From assembly GCA_018657655.1 (NCBI GenBank), contig JABHWQ010000006.1, positions 1-12,135 of the forward strand: DNA of 12,135 nucleotides. The letters run 5' to 3'. Below, piece by piece: positions 6,303 to 12,135 of this stretch. Numbering within the stretch: position 1 is the first letter of the stretch; each line of letters opens with the position of its first letter. The position numbers and the translations under genes were made by a program. Source of the DNA: Chloroflexota bacterium. GTDB taxonomy: Bacteria; Chloroflexota; Dehalococcoidia; SZUA-161; SpSt-899. Under the pieces are notes generated by a model. It was given only the letters and a program-made list of their open reading frames with translations, had not been told where the DNA came from and ran no database searches.

Positions 6303-7205
6303 TTACGCAACAGCAGCTTTGGTGATCTTCTCTGCCAATTTAAACCTCAAATCAACCGGGACCTTAGGAGTATCCGCAACACTTATTACTTCCTTCGGAT
6401 CGAAGCCCATGCAAAGAGCCAACAGTTGATTGTAGTCCAGCACCGGAATCGGGGACCAGTCTTCTCCAAATTCCATTTGAACATTGTTCATCCACATCAA
6501 ACAAGTAATACATGAAACAACAACAACATCAGGCTGAACCTCATCTACCATGGCATCAAATTTTCTTTTTGCGAATTGCACTGCCTGAGGTTTATTGCGA
6601 GCCGCAAAACCACCGGCGCCTCCACAACACTGAAACTCACGGCTATAACTAGGCACATCTGCACCCAAAGCTCGCCCCAAGTCTCCCAGTTTATGCGGAT
6701 TTCTTGCATCATCAAATCCCATCACATCTTCGGGCCATAACGTATGACAGGGATACTGGACAACTGCCTTGATCCCTTCGAGATTATGCTCAATCGAATT
6801 ACTAATTTTCTCGGTTCCGATCTCGTTGTAGAGCAAGTCAATCAAATGCTTGACTTTGACATGACCTGAGTATTGCTTGTCATCCAACTGAAGCAACGCA
6901 TTGGTCTTTTTCAGCTTCTCCTCATTATGGAAACTGTGATTGGCATGCCTCATTACGCTATAACAAGAACCACATTGAACTGCAATATCAACTCCCGCTG
7001 CTTCAGCTATTGCCAGATTCCTTCCGCTTACTGCAAGGCTAGCTACTTCATCTGAGGCAGGGAACGTACCATAACCCGGACAGCATGCATACCCTTGAAC
7101 CTCTACCAAGTCCACACCAAGTTTTTCCAAAGTCAACCTGATGCCGCGTTCTGCATCCGGTCTTATCGTAGGCATATTGCAGCCAAGAAACAATCCATAT
7201 TTCAT
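6303..7205 (-). CDS. hdrB: HdrB-like heterodisulfide reductase subunit with two CCG domains
   Basis: The 300-residue protein has two complete cysteine-rich (CCG) domains. The first is C9, C41-C42, C78, C81, which is exactly CX31CCX35CXXC. The second is C153, C193-C194 (CCGGAGG), C232, C235, which is CX39CCX37CXXC. These bind the two noncubane [4Fe-4S] clusters that cleave disulfides in methanogen HdrB. Length matches the family. In sulfate-reducing bacteria such subunits work with HdrA/QmoA-type flavoproteins on an unidentified disulfide or on DsrC. The ATG lies 4 bases after the hdrC stop, so the two genes are translated as a pair. No hdrA is present in the window, so its flavoprotein partner must be encoded elsewhere. 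Confidence 0.9.
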   Translation of the reverse strand: MKYGLFLGCNMPTIRPDAERGIRLTLEKLGVDLVEVQGYACCPGYGTFPASDEVASLAVSGRNLAIAEAAGVDIAVQCGSCYSVMRHANHSFHNEEKLKKTNALLQLDDKQYSGHVKVKHLIDLLYNEIGTEKISNSIEHNLEGIKAVVQYPCHTLWPEDVMGFDDARNPHKLGDLGRALGADVPSYSREFQCCGGAGGFAARNKPQAVQFAKRKFDAMVDEVQPDVVVVSCITCLMWMNNVQMEFGEDWSPIPVLDYNQLLALCMGFDPKEVISVADTPKVPVDLRFKLAEKITKAAVA

Positions 7206-7209
7206 AACT

Positions 7210-7740
7210 CTATTCCTCTTCCTCTTTGAACATGTAGCTATTATCTCTTATTACATCCGTCTCTTTGAGCATTTTGCGGAATCCTGCTATGGCACCAGGC
7301 GTAACGCATACTGACGGTGGTGCATCCGCTAACCCTAATGACGCTCTCAACGTTCCCTGTTTATGAACTGATTGCGTATGCCCAATCTCCCAAACTTCAG
7401 GGAGAGACGGGGGAAGATAGGTTTCATCTTGGCTACACTGCCACCTTCTTATGGCAAGGCCCACTTCAAACGGATGTACCCCCATAGGGCACATCTCCTC
7501 ACAGCAATTGCAGGAAACACATGACCACGGGGTCTCGTCATCGAGTAAATCATCTTCCAATCCAAGGAGGACCTTCCTCACCAGCCGCCGTATCAAGAGC
7601 GGGGGATCACCTTCTGCAGCAGGGCATCCGGAAATACATGTGGCGCAATTGTAGCACTTTCGGATATCCCCTATCTTGTCCAGGTCATCGCCAAATATTT
7701 CTTTTACAAGATTAGTATTAGCTTCTGTTAAATCTATCAT
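7210..7740 (-). CDS. hdrC: HdrC-like heterodisulfide reductase subunit, two [4Fe-4S] clusters
   Basis: The 176-residue soluble protein has two ferredoxin motifs: C29-C32-C35-C39 (ending CP) and C74-C77-C80-C84 (ending CPMG). C79 is an additional cysteine inside the second motif. The rest is helical, as in HdrC, which passes electrons from HdrA to HdrB. It starts at an ATG with AGGAG at 7747-7751, 6 bases upstream. It is first in a two-gene unit with hdrB and lies about 88 bases downstream of the predicted start site of a near-consensus promoter. No membrane segment is seen, so this is not a QmoC-type fusion. Confidence 0.9.
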   Translation of the reverse strand: MIDLTEANTNLVKEIFGDDLDKIGDIRKCYNCATCISGCPAAEGDPPLLIRRLVRKVLLGLEDDLLDDETPWSCVSCNCCEEMCPMGVHPFEVGLAIRRWQCSQDETYLPPSLPEVWEIGHTQSVHKQGTLRASLGLADAPPSVCVTPGAIAGFRKMLKETDVIRDNSYMFKEEEE

Positions 7741-7802
7741 AGGTAACTCCTACGTATTATCTCCGGTATGAGTATCAATCCACTGGAAAGCTCCATACCA
7801 AT

Positions 7803-7824
7803 AAAACGCCTGCCCAAGGCAGGC
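7803..7824 (-). terminator. Terminator-like hairpin at the start of the hdrCB transcript
   Basis: GCCTGCC (7808-7814) pairs with GGCAGGC (7818-7824) around a 3-base loop, and TTTTA follows on the minus strand. It could end transcription of the TPR gene, whose stop lies 178 bases upstream. It also starts only about 4 bases after the predicted hdrC transcription start, so it may instead act as a 5' stabilising stem. The arm sequence is shared with the hairpin at 11062-11097. Confidence 0.6.
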
Positions 7825-7834
7825 ACTCATTTAA

Positions 7835-7863
7835 AGTATAAATCCTCGCAAATTACCTGTCAA
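7835..7863 (-). promoter_or_regulatory. Near-consensus sigma70 promoter of hdrCB
   Basis: On the minus strand TTGACA (7863-7858, 6/6) is followed after exactly 17 bases by TATACT (7840-7835, 5/6). Predicted transcription start is near 7828, giving a leader of about 88 bases to the hdrC ATG. This is the best promoter match in the window and lies in intergenic DNA upstream of a gene unit. Confidence 0.75.
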
Positions 7864-8002
7864 CTTGACATCGTGAACCGCGCTCTGTCCTATTTTCAGA
7901 GTCAGCTTCTGTAATCCTACTCATCGAACAACGACGGGTTTCCCCTATCCCAGCACTGGATTGAGTGAATGCATGGCTTCCCTGATAACTCAAATTCGTG
8001 CT

Positions 8003-9760
8003 TTATTCGGCAGATCGTTTCTCGATAATTTCGTTAAGCCTGGCGATGTTCTCCATGGCAAAATCAAGGGTTGGATCAATAGAGATGGCCATTTTGTACA
8101 TTGCAATAGCATCCTCCAGCCTGCCGAGTTCCCGCAGGTTGGAACCGATACTGGCATAGTCGATCGCCGAACCGGGATTGATTTCGATCGCCTTGTGAAA
8201 CACCTCGATAGCCTCTTCGTGTTTTTTGACCTGATAAAAACAGAAGCCAAGCAGATTGTAGTTCATATAATCCTGCGAGTCCGCCTCAACCGCCCTTCCT
8301 AACTCTACTATAGCCTCATCGTAGCGATTCAGTTCTTTGAGGCAAGTGCCTCTATAGAAATGAATCCTTGAAAGATCGTCAGGGGCAGGCCCCATATTGA
8401 GTGCTTCGTTGAACCGATTTAAAGCCAGGGCAACCATACCTTCCCCGAGATCACATATCCCATGATAGAAATGCACTGGAGCGGACATCTGCTCAATGAG
8501 TGCGAAATGACTTCTAGCCCTGCTGAACTCCTCTAGGTTGATGTAGCTAAGAGCGAGATTAAAAAGCAGGTCATCTTTCGGCACCTGGGTCGACTCTGTG
8601 GCCAACGCCTCTTCAAATCGTTTGATAGCTGCCATGTAATTGTTCCGGGCAAACTGAACAGTCCCTCGATGATAAGAAAACAAGCCCTGGTCAATCGCAA
8701 ACGTCGATCCTTCCCTCAGGGTCTCGTCAGCCAGAGCTAACTCCCTCAAGCTCAGATGGCAAAGCCCCTTGTGAAGCAATGCCACTGCCCTATCAGCATC
8801 ATTGGTGGAAAGTTCGAAGGCTTTACGAGCATGAGTTATCGCATCCTTGTGCAGGTGTTTTTGAGAAAGGGCAATCCCCAATCCCAAGTGAACCTGTCTC
8901 CCTTCTTCAGTCTTTGCATTGGCCTCAAGGTTCTCTTCCATCGAAAGACAGGATCGACTGATACAGGAGACACAATCAACGTCTTCCGGCAACTCCTCCA
9001 ACTGCTGAAATGACTCCAGGGGCCGGGCCTTCTCCCACTGGGAAAAGCAAGCAAAAAAGGCCGTGTCTTTTTCATCGATAATAATATGTCTACGGCAATG
9101 ACCAAAAAGATCGGGGCGATCCTCTTCCACCCGTTCCAGAATGCCTTCGAAGATATGGTTCATACACAATTGAGTAATTGTACCCTCTGCAATCATATCG
9201 GGGGATGGATAAACATAAACCCGTAAATCCCTCTGCAAAACCGTCACCGGATCCAAAGGTGACTTTTCATGAAAATAAAAGCTGGGTTTAGCCAAACGAG
9301 ACCTGAAGAACTCGGCGGCGGTGAGAATGGTTTCGATTGATGTTGTGCTCTCAGGTTCGATGATAGGCAAAATGAGCATTCTCACCTCACTCTGCTGGTC
9401 ATAGGCCTCCCTTTGGAACGGTTGCATCAGGTTGAGTAACCTCTCCCATTCGTGGGTCTCGCTTTGTTCAGAGCTTTGCATGTGGATACAAGGATGGACA
9501 TACACAGTCGAAAGTTTCTGCCCGGCGAGGTACTGTGCAACTATTTGGATCACCTCAGACGATCCATCAATCTGATCGGCAGGATTATCATGGACAACAT
9601 AGATATGAGCCCGCCAGTTCAGATAAGGCAGGATCGAAGAAAGTTGTGCCAGGAAATCACGTCGCTCCTCCGGTTCAGTGCCCGAATACAGCCGCACTAT
9701 CACAGTTTCGGGTGACGCAGCGCCGAATAGTACATTCGCCGCTTTATCGAAGGTTGTCAT
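8003..9760 (-). CDS. TPR protein with an N-terminal SPASM-like cysteine region, unknown function
   Basis: The 585-residue protein has two parts. Residues about 1-275 look like an alpha/beta domain (for example IVRLYSG at 21-27, VRMLILPIIEPE at 126-137) and end in cysteines C222, C238, C263, C266, C271. The CX15C ... CX2CX4C spacing recalls SPASM auxiliary-cluster domains of radical SAM enzymes, but no CX3CX2C radical SAM motif is present. Residues about 285-575 hold seven to eight tetratricopeptide repeats, the last two (about 497-565) closest to consensus, so a partner protein or peptide is probably bound. It starts with an ATG that overlaps the stop of the radical SAM gene by 4 bases (ATGA), implying joint production. 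No signal peptide or membrane segment. I do not recognise a named family; a scaffold or degenerate radical SAM partner is an inference. Confidence 0.7.
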   Translation of the reverse strand: MTTFDKAANVLFGAASPETVIVRLYSGTEPEERRDFLAQLSSILPYLNWRAHIYVVHDNPADQIDGSSEVIQIVAQYLAGQKLSTVYVHPCIHMQSSEQSETHEWERLLNLMQPFQREAYDQQSEVRMLILPIIEPESTTSIETILTAAEFFRSRLAKPSFYFHEKSPLDPVTVLQRDLRVYVYPSPDMIAEGTITQLCMNHIFEGILERVEEDRPDLFGHCRRHIIIDEKDTAFFACFSQWEKARPLESFQQLEELPEDVDCVSCISRSCLSMEENLEANAKTEEGRQVHLGLGIALSQKHLHKDAITHARKAFELSTNDADRAVALLHKGLCHLSLRELALADETLREGSTFAIDQGLFSYHRGTVQFARNNYMAAIKRFEEALATESTQVPKDDLLFNLALSYINLEEFSRARSHFALIEQMSAPVHFYHGICDLGEGMVALALNRFNEALNMGPAPDDLSRIHFYRGTCLKELNRYDEAIVELGRAVEADSQDYMNYNLLGFCFYQVKKHEEAIEVFHKAIEINPGSAIDYASIGSNLRELGRLEDAIAMYKMAISIDPTLDFAMENIARLNEIIEKRSAE

Positions 9761-11040
9761 GCCACCACCCTCTTGCCCCCATCAAGCGATTCGATCTTCC
9801 AGGCTGCTTTTATCCGGTCGATTTCATCTTTCGACATCCACTCTGTTTCGAACTCCGTCCCGATTGCCATACACGGTTGAAAGCTATCTCTGAGCGGTTT
9901 AATACCGAATTTGGCAGGGTCAGCGGCGATCTCGGAACCATAGTAAATCTGCATTTGCTGGGCATTACTGTTTCCCCTGATTTTGACCCCCGATGCCTTA
10001 ACAAAGTTCAGAGTTTGCATAGCATCTTCAAAACGTTCGTGGGGTAAAGCATATTGTGAAAAAAGCTCAACATCCAAACCGGAATCAAAGGCCATCTCGA
10101 CTGCCTGGCGGATTCGATCAGGATCGAGGTTCTTCTTTAAATGAGTGTAAACATTCTCGGAGGCGCTCTCCAGCCCCATAGCGATCACATTCACTCCAGC
10201 CCGTTTCATCAGTGAAATGAGATCCTTGTTGAGCATATCCGCTCTAGTTTCGATCCACATGTCCACTTTTAAATCACGCCGAGCGATCCCTTCAAGAATT
10301 TCTACTACTCTTGTTTCACTAAAAGAAAAGTTGGGATCGGCGAACCACAACCTGCCGCTGCCTCGGTTGGCTACAAAGGCTATCTCTTCGATCACTCGCT
10401 CCACGGAATGGGCCCGAATTTTCCTCCCGAAAGCAGCCGGGGTATAGCAGAAGGCGCAGACATGAGGACAACCCCTCGATGTGAGCATGATTGACTCATC
10501 CATATCAGCCGGATCAAGTACTCCTTCCAGCCACGGGGATGGATACTCATCGAGGTTTTTGGGCGGAGGAACAGGCGAACCGGTAAAATATCCGCCCTCA
10601 GGGTTTCGGGATGTGATCCCCGGCACAGGCAATTCAGTCTGCCCGGAAAGGATAGCATCCACTACAGCCAAAGTGATGAGTTCTCCCTCTCCCCGACAGA
10701 GGAAATCCACTGCGGGAAGAACGCTCAAGGAATCATCCGGTAAAAAAGTGATCTGAGGACCTCCCAGTACAATGAAAGTCTCGGGGGTGGCCTCTTTCAC
10801 CAGCGAGGCCATTGCATTGATATGAAAGATACTGCGCTGGTATGTCCCAAATCCCACAATGTCTGGAGAATATTCTCTTATGAATCCCTTGAAGGCCGTA
10901 GGACTGAAGTTGGTAGTGGAACCAATACTTAACACTTTTATTTCATGCCCATGTCCCTTAAGCGATGCGCCCAGATAGCCCAGGGATATGGGGGTTGCTG
11001 CCACCATAAAAGGATTAAAATCTATCAATAGAACTCGCAT
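9757..11040 (-). CDS. B12-binding-type radical SAM protein, unknown substrate
   Basis: The 427-residue protein begins with a Rossmann-like cobalamin-binding-type domain (MRVLLIDFNP, GGP at 93-95, RGEGE at 116-120). A radical SAM barrel follows, with C191-C195-C198 in SRGCPHVCAFCY (CX3CX2C), FADPNF at 234-239 and GLES at 289-292. The B12 base-off motif DxHxxG is absent, as in many members of this group (BchE-, HpnP- and PhpK-like enzymes also vary), so cobalamin binding is uncertain. Typical reactions are methylations or ring rearrangements; no substrate is deducible. The ATG at 11040 is chosen over a TTG 13 codons upstream (11079), because that one lies in the loop of the upstream terminator and AAGGG precedes the ATG. 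The downstream TPR gene overlaps by 4 bases. Confidence 0.85.
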   Translation of the reverse strand: MRVLLIDFNPFMVAATPISLGYLGASLKGHGHEIKVLSIGSTTNFSPTAFKGFIREYSPDIVGFGTYQRSIFHINAMASLVKEATPETFIVLGGPQITFLPDDSLSVLPAVDFLCRGEGELITLAVVDAILSGQTELPVPGITSRNPEGGYFTGSPVPPPKNLDEYPSPWLEGVLDPADMDESIMLTSRGCPHVCAFCYTPAAFGRKIRAHSVERVIEEIAFVANRGSGRLWFADPNFSFSETRVVEILEGIARRDLKVDMWIETRADMLNKDLISLMKRAGVNVIAMGLESASENVYTHLKKNLDPDRIRQAVEMAFDSGLDVELFSQYALPHERFEDAMQTLNFVKASGVKIRGNSNAQQMQIYYGSEIAADPAKFGIKPLRDSFQPCMAIGTEFETEWMSKDEIDRIKAAWKIESLDGGKRVVA

Positions 11041-11061
11041 AAACCTATTGCCCTTATACCT

Positions 11062-11097
11062 AAAAACGCCTGCCCTCAACGTCGGGGGCAGGCGTTT
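11062..11097 (-). terminator. Rho-independent terminator after the DsrK/HdrD-like gene
   Basis: Bases 11064-11075 and 11086-11097 form a perfect 12-bp stem (AAACGCCTGCCC arms) with a 10-base loop. On the minus strand the stem runs into TTTTTAGG. It lies 53 bases after the stop codon of the DsrK/HdrD-like gene and 22 bases before the radical SAM start codon. A weak sigma70-like pair (TTCAAA, 17 bases, TGTAAT; -10 at 11103-11108) would start transcription almost exactly at the stem, as at hdrC. Confidence 0.8.
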
Positions 11098-11149
11098 AGT
11101 TGATTACAAAATAGTCGCTCCGGTTTTTGAAGAATCAGTGATTCTCAGT

Positions 11150-12135
11150 TTACATGTCACCCCACTCAAGGAATGGCTCCTTGAGATCTTCCATCGCATT
11201 GATTATCAATTCAATCAAACCATCATAAAAAATTCCGTATCGATCCTGAAGATCATATCGATCTATCAGATCCCTTATCTGCCCCTTACAGTTGGAACAA
11301 GGTGTACAGACATAGTTCTTTTTGTCCGGCCCCAAATCATCCCCGAAGGCTTCCAGCATCTGTTTGACTTTCATCCTGCTGGAAATAGTCTGTTTCCAGT
11401 CGATAAAACTCTTGGACGGGGTCATGATAGCAAAACCACTTCCTCCGCCACAGCAGTAGTTGTTTACTCCATGCGGAGTCATCTCACGAAATTGCGGGGC
11501 AATATATCTTAATATCCTTCTTTGAGGCTCGACAATCCCCATCAATCTAACATAGTTGCATGGATCATGGAGAGTGACCGGAAAATCGTTTTTACTGGGA
11601 TCAAATTTTATCTTTCCGCTGAAGACTATCTGTTCCATAAGTGGGAAACAGCTTTCCCTGGGCACATACATATCCTTGTTCAACAACCTATCGCCAATGA
11701 CCATCATGGCCTTGTGTTCATGACCGCATTCACCCGCCATAATTTTCTTTACACCGAGCTTTTTGGCAGCTTCGATTTGTTTTATCACAATCCTGGCGGC
11801 TTGCAAATCATCGTACCAGATTCCGTAATTTGTTCCTTCATACCCTCCAAGTTCACTTGACAAGGTGTAATCGATACCGGCAGCTTCAAAAAGAATGGCA
11901 AACGCCACCGGGTTCTGCAACCATGAAATGTATTCACCTGTATTATGGATAAGAAGTATTTCCGCGCCTTCTTTATCCACAGGTATTTTGATTGGTCTAC
12001 CCAGCTTCTCTTCAGCCTCTTCTTCCATGAATTCCACAATATCGGCAAAGGCTTTGGGAATGATGCCCGTACTTGCACCTATATTTAATTGCTGAACCGC
12101 ACCCTTGGCATGCAAAGATTCAGCGGTAATGCCCA
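11150..12135 (-). CDS. DsrK/HdrD-like heterodisulfide reductase protein, 5' end beyond the window
   Basis: The frame is open to the window edge (first full codon 12133-12131), so the gene is truncated here and a start near 12115 (TTG) is not real. The visible 328 residues match the C-terminal two thirds of DsrK, including the helix resembling PHAFADTVEFAMDD, a degenerate first CCG domain (AGECGHEHKAMM) and a complete second one: Cys in HDPCN, CCGGGSG, then CTPC, about CX34CCX47CXXC, with a further Cys after it. Unlike the DsrK of the dsr operon it keeps a true CxxC. The missing N-terminus probably holds two [4Fe-4S] ferredoxin sites. It is a paralogue of dsrK that may serve another membrane or flavoprotein partner. 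Whether it is called DsrK2, HdrD or TmcB-like depends on what lies upstream. Confidence 0.85.
   Translation of the reverse strand, partial: GITAESLHAKGAVQQLNIGASTGIIPKAFADIVEFMEEEAEEKLGRPIKIPVDKEGAEILLIHNTGEYISWLQNPVAFAILFEAAGIDYTLSSELGGYEGTNYGIWYDDLQAARIVIKQIEAAKKLGVKKIMAGECGHEHKAMMVIGDRLLNKDMYVPRESCFPLMEQIVFSGKIKFDPSKNDFPVTLHDPCNYVRLMGIVEPQRRILRYIAPQFREMTPHGVNNYCCGGGSGFAIMTPSKSFIDWKQTISSRMKVKQMLEAFGDDLGPDKKNYVCTPCSNCKGQIRDLIDRYDLQDRYGIFYDGLIELIINAMEDLKEPFLEWGDM

Larger units (their letters stand above)
7741..8002 (-). promoter_or_regulatory. Intergenic region between the TPR gene and hdrC
   Basis: Apart from the promoter (7835-7863), the hairpin (7803-7824) and the ribosome site (7747-7751), the 140 bases next to the TPR gene show no gene or clear structure. 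A plus-strand frame at 7961-8302 overlaps the TPR coding region and is best read as its antisense shadow. Confidence 0.4.

Noticed and set aside
9535..10047. 170-codon plus-strand frame across the radical SAM/TPR junction
   Set aside because: It spans two minus-strand genes whose motifs are clear, and its translation shows no domain; it is an antisense shadow.
11041..11079. TTG start at 11079 for the radical SAM gene
   Set aside because: It would add 13 residues read from the loop and arm of the upstream terminator and has no ribosome site; the ATG at 11040 with AAGGG upstream gives the usual N-terminus (MRVLLIDFNP) of a B12-binding domain.
11131..11145. Short hairpin just after the DsrK/HdrD-like stop codon (AGAATC/GATTCT)
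   Set aside because: Only 6 A/T-rich pairs and no U-tract; the strong terminator 50 bases further on is the real end signal.
12109..12115. Start of the DsrK/HdrD-like gene at TTG 12115 or ATG 12111
   Set aside because: The frame of 12115 stays open to the window edge and the residues before it align with DsrK upstream of this point; the ATG at 12111 is out of frame.
1..12135. CRISPR arrays, tRNA or rRNA genes, insertion sequences, att sites
   Set aside because: No regularly spaced repeats, no cloverleaf-like or rRNA sequence, and no transposase or integrase motif was seen on either strand.

Overview
Every gene I can support lies on the minus strand. The window carries the electron-transfer core of a dissimilatory sulfur-metabolising anaerobe. 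In transcription order (high to low coordinates) it holds: the 3' part of a DsrK/HdrD-like heterodisulfide reductase gene (cut by the window edge); a terminator-like hairpin; a two-gene unit coding for a B12-binding-type radical SAM protein and a large TPR protein; a strong sigma70-type promoter with a hairpin at its start; hdrC-hdrB and a terminator; a structured intergenic region of about 360 bp with a perfect 22-bp palindrome and a possible small ORF; an RsbRD_N-domain gene followed by a complete dsrM-K-J-O-P cluster and a strong terminator; and finally the N-terminus of a gene whose protein looks like a 2Fe-2S ferredoxin of the corrinoid-activator (ASKHA/DUF4445) type, cut at base 1.

Organism: a complete DsrMKJOP set (trihaem DsrJ, Tat-exported DsrO, NrfD-type DsrP), loose HdrBC genes and an extra DsrK/HdrD paralogue suit a Gram-negative-type sulfate, sulfite or sulfur-compound-respiring bacterium such as a member of Desulfobacterota. 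Other uncultured sulfate-reducing lineages (Nitrospirota, Chloroflexota, Zixibacteria and similar) are not excluded. GC content looks to be in the mid-40s percent by eye. No dsrEFH, dsrAB, dsrC, sat, apr or qmo genes are in the window, so direction of sulfur flow cannot be proven from here.

How the parts fit: DsrM, DsrP (membrane, quinone side), DsrJ and DsrO (periplasmic side) and DsrK (cytoplasmic, noncubane Fe-S type) form one complex that links the quinone pool to DsrC-trisulfide reduction. HdrC-HdrB and the second DsrK/HdrD-like protein supply further noncubane-cluster disulfide-reductase modules, so three gene units within 12 kb code for CCG-type active sites. Genes within units are tightly packed (ATGA or TAATG overlaps, or gaps of 3-9 bases), so translational coupling is likely. 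Terminators after dsrP, after hdrB and around the radical SAM/TPR unit split the window into at least four transcription units.

Least explained parts: the radical SAM/TPR pair, whose TPR protein carries a SPASM-like cysteine pattern but no radical SAM motif; the stand-alone RsbRD_N protein coupled to dsrM; the palindrome and small ORF in front of the dsr operon; and a CX3CH haem motif in DsrJ.
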